In this document: positions 11,171 to 20,625 of the stretch, one piece after another
How positions within the stretch are numbered: position 1 is the first letter of the stretch
Layout of the letters: every line of letters begins with the position of its first letter
Source: Atopsyche davidsoni
Taxonomy: Eukaryota; Arthropoda; Insecta; Trichoptera; Hydrobiosidae
Direction: 5' to 3'
DNA: 64,000 nucleotides
Assembly (NCBI GenBank): GCA_022113835.1
Contig: JAILWY010000007.1
Coordinates: 2,485,001 to 2,549,000, forward strand
Made by a program: the position numbers and the translations under genes
The notes under the pieces: generated by a model
What the model saw: the letters and a program-made list of their open reading frames with translations, nothing else
Databases searched by the model: none
What the model was told of the DNA's origin: nothing

Positions 11171-11326
11171 GCCAACTAATATTTATTGATTTGAAAGCAC
11201 TGGACTTTTTAAACAAAGTAACAAGTAAAGCGTTTTTAATCCAATCATTAATATTTTTAAAATCTATTAATTTAGCCAAGACGCGCACCATCATATACGG
11301 ATGTCTATTTTTTTTGGTCTTGGCTG
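11171..11326. other. Spacer between two family 2 copies
   Basis: About 155 bp of A/T-rich DNA with no recognised feature, between oppositely oriented elements. Confidence 0.5.
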
Positions 11327-11402
11327 GTGACTCGTTAGTACAAGGGTCAGTACACCGGCCATGTAAGCCTGGGGATGTGCGTTCAAATCCCACACAAATT
11401 AC
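11327..11402 (+). pseudogene. tRNA-like segment of family 2
   Basis: D-arm TTAGTACAAGGGTCAGTAC, loop CATGTAA in the anticodon position, and a T-arm with one stem mispair. Probably a decayed SINE promoter. Confidence 0.55.
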
Positions 11403-11472
11403 GATGATATTTTTCTGAGAGTTTCTTTAAATCATTTTCTATGTGTGAACTAATGTGCCCAATCATATTAAG
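11327..11472 (+). mobile_element. Family 2 element, plus-oriented truncated copy
   Basis: Starts at the tRNA-like segment (GTGACTCGTTAGTACAAGGG) and runs into the right arm ending AATGTGCCCAATCATATTA; the left arm and tail are missing. The tRNA-like portion is 11327-11402, with T-arm GTGCG/TTCAAAT/CCCAC (one mispair). Confidence 0.75.
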
Positions 11473-11603
11473 GTGACTCTTGTAGGATAAACATATAAAT
11501 ACTACACGATGGAGAAATGAAACGCCGCGTCAAAAAAGTCAATTTTTATTTAAAATTATTTTGCATATTTTAAATGAAAATAGAAAAGTTAGCCATTTGC
11601 TTA
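11473..11603. other. AT-rich non-coding DNA
   Basis: Nothing recognised. Confidence 0.55.
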
Positions 11604-11888
11604 AAATGTCAATAAACAAAATAATATCTGTAGGGAGACAAACTTCGCCGGCTGTCGCCCTCCGGTTGAGACATGACCGCATAATAGTCTCGCTTAGTGA
11701 GGGCCTGCTCGCAAAGTGACTTCATGAAGCACTGGGTTGGGTTTCCGTGGCGGACCGCGTACATCCTTTTTATTCTTCGAAACTGTCGCGGAGATGTCGC
11801 CGGCAGATACAAACCCCTCGCCGCGAGTATGATGTGACCACAAATCCTGAAGCCACTCAGTGCTATGAAATATACCGAAGTACTTCAA
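11604..11888 (-). pseudogene. GC-rich exon-like patch with overlapping minus-strand frames
   Basis: Two minus frames overlap (11694-11888 and 11609-11812). The first contains STEWLQDLWSHHTRGEGF; the second NPTQCFMKSLCEQALTKRDY and VMSQPEGDSRRSLSP, which has normal protein-like composition. The GC content is well above the flanks. The protein is not recognised. The two frames could be one protein broken by a frameshift, or only one could be real. A decayed coding fragment is a reasonable guess; a conserved non-coding element is the alternative. Confidence 0.25.
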
Positions 11889-12078
11889 TTACTCTTAGAC
11901 TTAGGTAGTCTACCGATACTATATAAATTAATAATGAAATTCTTAAAATTTGTTGAGAAATCACGAAAGATGCTCTCAAGACGAAGACCAAAAGGTATGA
12001 AAATTTCTAGCTGCCTTAAAGCTACGAAACCAAATCAGCTTTGTGATATAAAATTAAGAATTTCAGGATCAAATTTAA

Positions 12079-12450
12079 CCCTTAACTGCATATAATGACA
12101 GATCGGTAACAAACCATAAAACCTTTTTTTTAAACCCCATAAAAACTTAAAGGATCAACCGTTTCGTTTTGTGACCGTTATGTTGGACCTGTCTTATAAA
12201 TTCTTATCAACTTTTTACCACTTACAGCTCTAGAATAGACACAAACCGTATTAGAAGATGATATTTACTAACTTTTGGCAAAAATGCATTTTAATTTTCA
12301 AAGTATATTATTTTAGTTTTTTTTTTTTACTATAAAACACATGAAAAAAATGCATAATATTTTTTTCGTTGATTTTCCTTATATTAACACCTAATTCTTT
12401 ACCTCTTCAATTTTTTTCACGGATAAATAAAAAAATCATGCAGTTAAGGG
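12079..12450. mobile_element. piggyBac-type MITE with TTAA target duplication
   Basis: Terminal inverted repeats CCCTTAACTGCAT (12079-12091) and ATGCAGTTAAGGG (12438-12450) are perfect 13-mers. Each is flanked by TTAA (12075-12078 and 12451-12454), the target duplication of piggyBac elements. The interior (372 bp in all) has no coding capacity. Non-autonomous. Confidence 0.85.
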
Positions 12451-12454
12451 TTAA

Positions 12455-12968
12455 TTTATAAACTCATTTTGTTTGTATGTTATCTCAAAATTCATTAGTC
12501 AACCGAAAAAACTGCATTATCCCAATAATACTTTATATTTTTACAACACGTTTCAAAGTTACGTGAACAGTGAATCTTGGTCACAGCATAAATAGAAAGA
12601 GAAAGAGAGAGAGACACCTGCACAATAAGAGAAGAAAGCCTGAAAGTGTGAGAAGCAGCAGAAGAAGTTAATCTTTCATTTTCCTTCAGTCGAGATGGAA
12701 ACTTTAAAAAAATTCAAACTTCATCTGAAAGATATATTTCACGCCCCGTTGCAAGGCTTCGTCGGGTCTGTCAGGCTCAGAGACGCGGGGGTGTATTATT
12801 GCCTGCACTGATAAATATACCCGCACACGTACCTCTGAGATTTATGACTTCTGTCTGGTGTTTAATACATTCACTTATGCATTTACATATTAAACATTAC
12901 TTCTTACAGACTATTTCCAATTATAAGAAGAGATAGACTGAAAAAACATTATCACCATCTTTTTGCAA
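12455..12968. other. AG-rich simple repeat and a small GC-rich island
   Basis: AG-rich simple sequence at about 12593-12670 (AGAAAGAGAAAGAGAGAGAG) with an adjoining CACCTG E-box. A GC-richer patch lies at 12740-12800 (CACGCCCCGTTGC, ACGCGGGGGTG). No coding frame. Confidence 0.4.
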
Positions 12969-12972
12969 TTAA

Positions 12973-13534
12973 CACACCAAAAATCGCGTAAAATTGCGCG
13001 TGTCTATACACTCTTTGATTTGCACTTCTTGATTTTTTTTCTTCCGTTTAGCACCTCCGAGTTAATTGTGAGATTTTTGTTAATAAATTAAATGTTATTG
13101 TTGCACAGTAGCTTATATTATATTTATATTTTAAGCGGGTAACCAAGTTGACTAAACTGATGTGCGAAGCGGACGAAATTCGCGTAAAATTGCACGTGTG
13201 AAATCTAGTCTATACACTCTTTGATTTGCATGTAGTCAGTTAAATCGTTTCCTATATAAAGTTGAACCACTTCATACACACTTTGCGGATTACTTGGCAT
13301 CACAACAACACCACTTTGTCCTAAAAATGGTTCAATAATTGGAGGAGTATCATTCTTTAACCATTCTTCATTTTCACTTTGTTCAGAATCACTGGACAGT
13401 ATTGGTAGAAGTAACGTTCAACGTCCTAAAAATGACTTTTAGAGTAAACACATTCAACAACGTATTAATACGCGCCCCGCGTTTAAACAGCAGTCCGCGA
13501 AACGGGTACTAGTACCCATCCCGCCTTTAGTGTG
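12973..13534 (-). mobile_element. Truncated piggyBac-like element, TTAA-flanked
   Basis: Both ends begin TTAA then CACACYAAA: TTAA at 12969-12972 followed by CACACCAAAAATCGCG, and TTAA at 13535-13538 preceded by the reverse complement of CACACTAAAGGCGGGATGGG. The interior encodes a piggyBac-like N-terminal fragment on the minus strand (13205-13417). A 25-bp segment (CTATACACTCTTTGATTTGC) occurs twice, about 195 bp apart (13004 and 13211), so the element has an internal duplication or rearrangement. A subterminal palindrome GGGTACTAGTACCC is at 13504-13517. Confidence 0.7.
13205..13417 (-). pseudogene. piggyBac-like transposase, N-terminal fragment
   Basis: The minus strand has about 70 open codons: an acidic segment (SSDSEQSENEEWLKND), then PFLGQSGVVVMPSNPQSV and YEVVQLYIGNDLTDYMQ. 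The acidic leader and the F-G--GV---P-NP--V-E---L-----L pattern are those of the start of the DDE_Tnp_1_7 domain of piggyBac-type transposases. The frame stops at 13205 and the catalytic region is absent, so it is a remnant. There is no ATG at the head of the frame. Assignment is by pattern and supported by the TTAA-flanked ends. Confidence 0.55.
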
Positions 13535-13538
13535 TTAA

Positions 13539-13739
13539 TAAGTGTAAAAATTACGTTAATAAAAGTAAGAAAATCATTCATTTTTATTTACCATTTTTTT
13601 ACGTTTGACACAAACGCAAAGGGATTGAAATAACATTTCTCAAACACAATACGACAGAACACCTCTTCTACAGATATGCACTACACAAAGGAAGAAAAAA
13701 AACTCGCTGTCAAGTCGACGATAATTCCGGAACGATAAA
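13539..13739. other. Non-coding DNA
   Basis: Nothing recognised. Confidence 0.5.
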
Positions 13740-13960
13740 AAAAAAATGTATGCACAAGTGTTCGCCTCACACGTGACGTGTAGCCCGTTTCAAAGAAAAT
13801 TATCTTCAGCCGGCTGCCCCGGGCCGAAAGAAGGCGGAAACCGTTCGGCGGAGCGGAGCCTTCACACTCCAGGAAGCATATCCGGTGAGTTTGGGAAATT
13901 TAACAGTGCCTGTAAACTTTTCAAGTGCCCGAAACCCGATAATTATTGAGGAAACTTCTC
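13740..13960. promoter_or_regulatory. GC-rich island, candidate regulatory DNA
   Basis: CRE-like CACGTGACGTGTAG at about 13770 and a very GC-rich core (CAGCCGGCTGCCCCGGGCCG at 13808-13827). The plus frame of 67 codons is not recognisable. Confidence 0.3.
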
Positions 13961-14320
13961 GTTCAAGCTTCCTAGCAAGTGTTGTACGATTGGGAAATTT
14001 TGATACTGATTGAGGAAAATTAAGACTTTTAAATTTCCTGTACTAATATTTCAAGTATATTATGTAATGCATGAAAAAAATCGATTGTGATGTAACTTGA
14101 AATTAACGTAAACTAAATTCATGAATCTCTTACATTTGTAATATTATGAAAAAATTGTTTTGGAACATAGCTTACACAGATATAAAAGTAACCTTACAAA
14201 GCAGTGTTTTTGGAAAAAAAAACTGAAGCAGTCTAGAGCAACAGCAATGGCATACAACGACTAAAACAGAAAATTATAAAAAAAACGAACCTCTTTGTTG
14301 CTTGTCGTAAATACATTTAT
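13961..14320. other. AT-rich non-coding DNA
   Basis: Nothing recognised. Confidence 0.55.
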
Positions 14321-14581
14321 GTGGCGCCTTAAAAATATTTCTATCGCCTAGACAAGGCGTCGCTTTATCCCCAGATCAATCGACTGTACGAATAAATATT
14401 TTATTGCTATTAAAAATCAAAGTTTGATATCCTGCAAGTTACAACGTGTCGGCAAATAAAGCGAGCATATTTATTTTGATTTCTCGAAACTCGCATCCGC
14501 TGCAAAGTCAGACATCCCTGCATTGGAGGAAATATAAAATGGGTATTTTACCACCGCTTGGAGCACACTCAGCGTGTAGAG
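14321..14581. promoter_or_regulatory. GC-richer island, candidate regulatory DNA
   Basis: Contains ATCGCCTAGACAAGGCGTCG, CAAATAAAGCGAGCATATTT and GGAAATATAAAATGGG. No coding frame. Ends where the hAT-like element begins. Confidence 0.25.
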
Positions 14582-15060
14582 CATAGGTTCCCAAACTATT
14601 TTGTCCCGTCGACCTCTTGTCGAGTTTTCCTGTTTTTCGTAGACCCCTGTCTTGCTAATATTTAATTTTTATAACATTCGTCAACTTCAAAAATACTTTT
14701 GACATCTGATATACAGGTGCGCCATATTTTATGTCGGTATGTAAACATTGAATATGTTTGATATTTATCAACCGATTGACTTGAGTAAACATTATTTAAA
14801 ACATAAATTCAATACAATTTTAACCATGCTTCACACTGAAACAACGCGCCGAAATAGTGACGCTGTACATTGAAAATAGTCGTTCAGTTGTGTTAACTCA
14901 ACGTGCATATCGTCGAAAATATAATGGCCAATAGGATCCACTCTTGTAGACCCTCATTTACAGTTCGTGGACCCCCAATTTAATTTTTCGCTGTCATCGA
15001 CCCCTTGCAGGGCAGAATCGACCCCTGGGGGTCGATATTGACCACTTTGGGAACCTATTG
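14582..15060 (-). mobile_element. Non-autonomous hAT-like element, copy A
   Basis: Ends CATAGGTTCCCAAACTATTT and (reverse-complemented) CAATAGGTTCCCAAAGTGG are the CA-N-GGTTCCCAAA type used by hAT elements. Subterminal sequences rich in GGGGTCGA words match the copy at 58079-58704 in the opposite orientation. The 8-bp duplication is imperfect here: only TAGAG is shared directly at both flanks. No transposase frame. 479 bp. Confidence 0.8.
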
Positions 15061-15489
15061 TAGAGTAACCACACTCGAGCAGCAAGAAGAACACACCCCA
15101 TGCATAAAAAAAAAATCAATCAAACCCCATAAAAAGTAAAACTGTTATTCAAGCGTGGTTACCCTGAAACACTGTGTATTTAATGTATTTTAAGCTTTAA
15201 TATGCATGTCATACATTTAGTTTAAGTTCGCTTTGTGTTAATACATAGTGTGAAAAAAAGTTTTCATTGTAGCCTTACAAGTTCTTGAATGAAGAGTCCA
15301 GTATTAACAGTAAAAAAAAAATACTTAATTGTACATACCATCATTCTTAGAAACGTATAAAATTATTATTTTGTTATTAAATATGTATGACAAGCCTCGA
15401 AGAAGTGTTCCTGAAATACCGACTTAGTATTCAGGATGTATGAAATGCTTAGAAATCCATTTATCTATATTTTTTGCTGTGAAACAAAG
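15061..15489. other. AT-rich non-coding DNA
   Basis: Nothing recognised. Confidence 0.55.
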
Positions 15490-15725
15490 TTGTCCAGAAT
15501 TTGGTTCTCAAATGGTGACTCAATCGATATTCGGGGCCGCGATTTTCGATATTTTTTTATTATTCGGCAATAGCGCATTCACGCCAGTGAGTATTAACGC
15601 CAAAGTGATGGCGTAAATTCCATTATTTATGGGGAATGAATGGCGTGGCGTCAACGATGTGAAATTTCATCGAAATTTCGGTTCGATCGTACTGCGACGG
15701 AAGGCGCGTTTTTAATGTATAGAAA
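15490..15725. promoter_or_regulatory. GC-richer island with repeated GATGGCGT-type words
   Basis: Has GTGATGGCGTAAAT, AATGGCGTGGCGTCA, and a palindrome-rich block TTTCATCGAAATTTCGG. ATCGAT and TCGAT words recur. No coding frame. Candidate conserved element. Confidence 0.3.
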
Positions 15726-16268
15726 TAAAGTGCTCTATCTTTTCAGATACAAACATATTGTTCAGCAGTATAAAGCGCTTTTACTGTTGTTGTAGCTTTT
15801 ATTTTTATTCCGTTTTGCATGGCTGTTGTTTTTCAAAGTGAATATTAAGTGTTGCTATGATTCTTTCCAAGAATGTTTTATATTCCAGCAAACGATTTTC
15901 TCGCTATATATTATAAATGAAAAATGTATGCTCATAAACCATTCAAAAATAACTGTAACTATATTTTAAATAAATAGTGAGAGTGACATATTTATTGCAT
16001 AATTAAATACAGTAAATACATTTCTCCGACTTTCTTTCAAAGAAACTTTAAGAAAAACACAAAAAGCTAACTGCTGTAACTAGTTTTATTTTAATTAACA
16101 AAAAGTTAAACTATATTTAAAAATAATAATAATATTTTGTAATATCATAAATTGTAAAAAATTATGAAAGTAGTGATAGAAGATTAATTAAAGGTAGGTT
16201 GAGCAGTAAACGTACAGTTGTTGACAAATTTAGATATAATAAATTTATCCTTCACTACAAATGGCAGT

Positions 16269-16301
<33 letters not shown>

Positions 16302-17447
16302 CTTCTAAAAACACCCTTAGAGTATTAGCAATTTCAGAAATACGAAGCAAAAAACATAATAGTACAATTCGCAACAAAAAAACCGTATGTTTAAGAAGAG
16401 GGTCAGACGTGTATTGTATTGACGCCAGTTGGCAATATTGGTAATCAATAAAATTTTGTATGTGGGTAACGCAGTATGGTACAATGAAGGGGGGTACATA
16501 TAAGCAGAAAACACATAATAAATTATAAAATAATGATTGAAATATATTAACGATTGTATTCACATCTTAAAAAAATATTAAATTTTGTAAATATTCAGCT
16601 CACCTTAACTCTTTTTTAACAGGTTTTAAAGTAAATTAACTGACTTTCTGCTTGTATGTAACGTACACCACTGACATTTATGTACAAATATTAACAAGAT
16701 ATTTGACATTTTGCTATCGCAGTTGACCGAATTATGTCGCGAAATAAAGTTCAACAATTTTTTTTTTAATTCAAAGAACAACTAGTGACAATATTGAATA
16801 TACTTATTGAGTTTACTGGACACGAACTAATTTTTGTCTTTAAAGTTCCGACGTTTTGTTCACTATACTCTTTCAACTTTCAGGGATATAAACTATGTTT
16901 TTTTTATTTGTTTCTTCATTAACATTAAGAATTATATTACATTTGGCTATATAAGTTTTATGTATAATATGAGAATTTAAACACATTAACCACGCACTAA
17001 GTATAAAGTAAGTGTAGAAACCTCCAAGAACGCAACCAGTATGAAAATTTAAGTCAATTAAAATTTTAAAGCTACACTAATATATTCATACTATAGATTA
17101 TGATTTAATTCTTAATATTAACTTGAGCTTGTTTTGTTTGTTTCATGATAAAAAAGTGCATTTTCAAAATTGATACCATCCAGCCTGTGACAATCCAGAT
17201 TCGGTACAGAATAATATAACACACTTTTGCTCTCTGCAAATAACGCATCCATATGGTCGATAGTAAAAAAAATTACTAGGGGTTGACGATGTCACCCCTG
17301 CGTTGTTCAGGGGATGCACGCGTCCAGTGCAGCCTTTGAAGAGTTCTACTTTCAGACCATTGTGATTGATGCGTTTTTAATCGACAAACTGCCTTTGAAG
17401 TTACTTTTAAACGAATCGGAGAATACGCAGTTAATGGAAATATTATA
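15726..17447. other. AT-rich non-coding DNA with a long T tract
   Basis: Mostly featureless. T tract at 16270-16301. A GC-richer run adjoins copy 2 of family 1 at 17280-17360 (GGGGTTGACGATGTCACCCC). Confidence 0.55.
16270..16301. repeat. T(32) homopolymer
   Basis: Thirty-two consecutive T. It is the reason for overlapping phenylalanine- and lysine-rich frames on the two strands here. Length is likely polymorphic or uncertain in assembly. Confidence 0.95.
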
Positions 17448-17461
17448 AATTTACTTATATT

Positions 17462-17968
17462 TTTGAGTAAAATACTTGAGTGATTTTGCAGTAGTGTGTT
17501 TATCTGACTTAATGAAAAAAAATTCAATAAGTCTCCACTATTATTCTCTATTGCTATATCACATCTTTAAAAAACTATTTACTGCGCAAAAACCTTTTAT
17601 TTACAGATAAACACACTACAGGACAAACTTAAACACAGGATAACTGCTGCTACACCCCAAAGCCACTACTTTAGATAATTACCCTATTAATATAAAAACA
17701 TTTGTTCACAGAATTTGCAATTATATAGAATCCTCCACTTGTCAGGTACATTAAACTCACATTAGCCTTTACCACCTGACAATCAATGTCACTCTATTTC
17801 CAACAACCTCTCCCTCTAACAATTGTTTACCTTATTGCTTATTATTATATAAAACCTCACTCTGTTTGATAATGCGAATGTGAAAGTTTGGCGAAACCGG
17901 TCACAAATAAAAACAAACATGTAGAAAATCACTCAAGTATTTTACTCAAAAATATTAAAGTGGAATTT
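17462..17968 (+). mobile_element. Family 1 foldback element, longest copy
   Basis: Flanked by a perfect 14-bp direct repeat AATTTACTTATATT (17448-17461 and 17969-17982). Left arm TTTGAGTAAAATACTTGAGT, right arm its reverse complement near 17930-17950. Nested inside is a second inverted pair, GTAGTGTGTTTATCTG (17489-17504) and CAGATAAACACACTAC (17606-17621). The body has ACAACCTCTCCCTCTAACAA (about 17803) shared with the copy at 47.1 kb. The hammerhead-like motif is at 17863-17905. 507 bp; no coding frame. Confidence 0.8.
17863..17905 (+). ncRNA. Hammerhead-ribozyme-like motif, stem II damaged
   Basis: TGT, TTGATAA, T, then GCGAAT..GTTTGGC in place of a paired stem II, GAAA, CCGG, TC, ACA. 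The order of boxes is as in 54521-54563, but stem II pairing is broken, so likely inactive. Confidence 0.4.
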
Positions 17969-18086
17969 AATTTACTTATATTATAACCGCAAAACTGACG
18001 TTTTTGGAATAGTGAAGAAGTATTGTGTGAAGGTTACATAAAGAAAAAAATCTAGATTATTCTAGTGATTTGGCACAACAATACAA

Positions 18087-18299
18087 GGTACTTGTTTTTT
18101 ATCCGACCACCAAAAAACTTGTACCCAACCTTTTTTTTTTTAACCTAACCTAACCTAACCCAACGAATCGAGCGGTCATGGAAATCTGCAATGAACGAAA
18201 TAAACGCCAGAACGGGACTCATCGTCATATGATAGATTCTTATCTCTGCGAGTACATATAGATTAAAAAATTTTGGTGGTCGGATAAAAAACAAGTACC
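18087..18299. mobile_element. 213-bp MITE with 29-bp perfect terminal inverted repeats
   Basis: GGTACTTGTTTTTTATCCGA (start of the left repeat at 18087) is repeated exactly in reverse complement at the right end (to 18299); identity extends over 29 bp through CCACCAAAA. The interior has a T-run followed by four CCTAA units and a short unique segment. No coding capacity. Target duplication ambiguous. Superfamily not assigned. Confidence 0.85.
18141..18161. repeat. Short telomere-type (TTAGG)n run inside a MITE
   Basis: TAACCTAACCTAACCTAACC, i.e. about four copies of CCTAA, the complement of the insect telomeric unit TTAGG. Too short to be a telomere; it lies in the interior of the MITE. Confidence 0.7.
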
Positions 18300-18479
18300 C
18301 AATATAATCATGATAATTCATATAAGACACGTGTCCAAATTCTAACGATATAAAATAAATTTTATTTCGCATTCACACAAATTGTATTTGCAATAATACA
18401 AAATTACATTTCATTGTAATAATTTCCTACACCCTTCAGTACATTGCATTAAAAATACGTAAGCGAAAAGTAATTCTAT
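18300..18479. other. AT-rich non-coding DNA
   Basis: Nothing recognised. Confidence 0.55.
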
Positions 18480-18700
18480 GGCTACCCGTGTAATTTCAGA
18501 TAAAAGTGGACCCACCCCAGCGACAGGGTCCGCCCACTGGACAAGTTGGTTTATTCGCCCATTTCGCCCTGTTCGCCATTTTATACATCGAATGATGGAC
18601 CCTCGACTTTATTATGTACCAACGGAGGCACAGAGCCTGTTTATTTCTTAATTCAATCCCACGGTTTGAAAAGGCGCCCTTTTCCCGTTGGATTCCATTA
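18480..18700. promoter_or_regulatory. GC-richer island with repeated TTCGCC words
   Basis: TTTATTCGCCCATTTCGCCC is followed by TGTTCGCCATTTTAT, giving three spaced TTCGCC words. Also GTGGACCCACC. No coding frame. Candidate conserved element. Confidence 0.3.
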
Positions 18701-19839
18701 AATACGATAATAAAAAAATCTTATATAGATTTTGAATCCGAAATGACATTGCTTTTGTAGTATTATTTTTTTTTTACTAGAAATTTCGCTACACGAACGA
18801 GATTGGCAGGTAATTTTTGTAATGAGCCGTGAACCTTTTTTTTTGCTTTCGGATTATTTTTGTGTAAAAAAGTTGTTTTCCGAAGAGCATTATTTCTATA
18901 CAATGGGAAGAATCGGGTAAAAAAACTTTGTTTTTGCGAGTCACTTCAATAATCTATTTTCAATATACGAAGTGCTTAAAAAATAAATACAATACTACAT
19001 TGTCACTTAGAATAAATTATAACTCAGCCATTAGCAAAAATAAATTATTTATATAAATGTATAACGTTACGGATGACACTTAAAGTTTTAATTGACATGT
19101 ATAAATAACGTATTTTTTTAATTTTAACTTAATAAAGGTTATTTTAAATTTTAATTGTATATAAATATATACAAAAAGTCAATTTTCTCAGAAAGGGAGT
19201 ATTTGTATTCTAAATCGTGAATTTTAGGTTTAATAAAAGCGAGAAAATTAAACTAAAGCGATCCTATTAAGATTATACAATACTATTATAAACACTATCT
19301 ATTCTTAAGATATTCCATTTCGATAAAATAAATAGCCTAGAAGTAATTTAAACTTTCATGTTTTATATTTACCATTTTATAAAAATATATACAAAAAACC
19401 AAGAAATCGTATAAAGGAAGATTAAGAAGAAAAAAAACTGTATTAGTTACATTATAAGGTATATCGAAATTTTTCGAATATATTGAAGAATATAGGATGT
19501 AAGAAAGCTTTTTTTATAAAGATTTTATAAAGAATAGTAAAAGTAAAATTTCCGTTTTTTTCTGTTATTACAGAAAAGTCCAAATTATATATTTACATTA
19601 ATGATTATAATTTATGCAGACTTGGGCTATCTATGATTCGCCACGATTTTATACATCTAAATCAAGTTGACATTCTCTTTAATTTTCCTCGTCAAAAGAT
19701 GACAGCTGTTTTTCATTGAAAGAAAGTATTATAAATATTTTGATGATTTGATCTGACACCTTCATTACTAGTAATAATAAACATAGGTCTAGGTTAGGAT
19801 ATAATTGAATATGTATGTGTATGGCAAAGTAAAATTGCA
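18701..19839. other. AT-rich non-coding DNA
   Basis: Nothing recognised; a slightly GC-richer patch at 19610-19710 has AGATGACAGCTGTTTTTC. Confidence 0.5.
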
Positions 19840-20215
19840 AATCTCAAAGAAAACCATGATCTTCCCCACACGATTCAAACCATTTCCCATCCATACAAAT
19901 AAAAACCAAACGATTTTTCCTGAAACAATTTTCAATAGACGGGGAAGAAGGAGGGTTGTTATTCTATCGGCTCAACCCTCCGCGTGACGTTTGCCTCCAC
20001 ACATCTGAAGTCATAGTCGTTTGGGAGAACTACCATCGGATCTGAATGGATGGCACGCTGACTTCAAATGGGCGAAAGCAACCGGTGGCGTAACTTGCAT
20101 GATTGAAAAAATGTATGGGGTGGGAGTTTTGTAGTTTTGTAGCAAATGACGGACGGTGGGGTGCCTCACTCTAGCTTACGAGGGGATGACTACCCGTGAT
20201 GTAAGGAGCTTTATG
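19840..20215. promoter_or_regulatory. GC-rich island with a 9-bp perfect hairpin
   Basis: Contains GGAGGGTTG (19950-19958) and CAACCCTCC (19973-19981), a perfect 9-bp stem with a 14-nt loop. Other content: CGCGTGACG, CAACCGGTGGCG and GACGGACGGTGGGG. A 60-codon plus frame at 19805-19987 is not recognisable. Regulatory role inferred. Confidence 0.3.
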
Positions 20216-20356
20216 AATACTGTAACTAGAGATTGAATTTTAAATATATTTTAAAAAAAAATCAATAATTTTGACAAAGAGTACTTGGTGTAATTCCATT
20301 TTAATATTTTTGAGTAAAATACTTGAGTGATTTTCCACATGTTCGTTTTTATTTGT

Positions 20357-20395
20357 GACCGGTTTCGCCAACCTTTCACGTTGGCATTATTAAAC
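20357..20395 (-). ncRNA. Hammerhead-ribozyme-like motif (degenerate)
   Basis: Minus strand: TTAATAA in the first box, T, stem II GCCAAC/GTTGGC intact, GAAA, CCGG, TC, ACAAAT. The first box is more diverged than in the copy at 54.5 kb. Confidence 0.4.
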
Positions 20396-20479
20396 AGTTT
20401 GATGCTCTGAAACTCTGTTTGAAACTCTGTTTGATAATGCCAACGTGAAAAGTTGAACATGTAGAAAATCACTCAGTAT

Positions 20480-20590
20480 GAAACTCTCTTTAAATCATCT
20501 TCTATGTATGAACTAATGTGCCTAATCATATTAGTAATAATATAATAAACCCGTAATGGGTAATAAATACGCATTTGATTGACGTTTAAT
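20480..20590 (+). mobile_element. Family 2 3'-end fragment nested in family 1
   Basis: Begins in the right arm (AACTCTCTTTAAATCATCTT) and runs to the tail ATAAACCCGTAATGGGT and ATACGCATTTGATTGAC. 5'-truncated, lacking the tRNA part. Confidence 0.75.
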
Positions 20591-20625
20591 AAAAAAATCG
20601 ACATCAAGTATTTTACTCAAAAATA

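Larger units (their letters stand above)
20269..20625 (-). mobile_element. Family 1 copy interrupted by a family 2 fragment
   Basis: Family 1 outer end (GTACTTGGTGTAATTCC) and left arm are followed by a complete minus-oriented hammerhead-like segment (20357-20395), then a duplicated AACTCTGTTTGA segment and a partial plus copy lacking the GAAA box. The right arm breaks after GAAAATCACTCAGTATG near 20480; family 2 sequence occupies about 20480-20590; family 1 resumes with CAAGTATTTTACTCAAAAAT at 20606. So family 2 inserted after family 1, or the two recombined. Confidence 0.7.

Noticed and set aside
11133..11418. Opposite-strand frames of about 85 codons
   Set aside because: They read through family 2 tRNA-like sequence and its flank.
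16199..16563. Frames with phenylalanine or lysine runs
   Set aside because: They span the T(32) tract and owe their length to it.
18141..18161. Telomere or subtelomere
   Set aside because: Only four CCTAA units, inside a MITE in unique surroundings.
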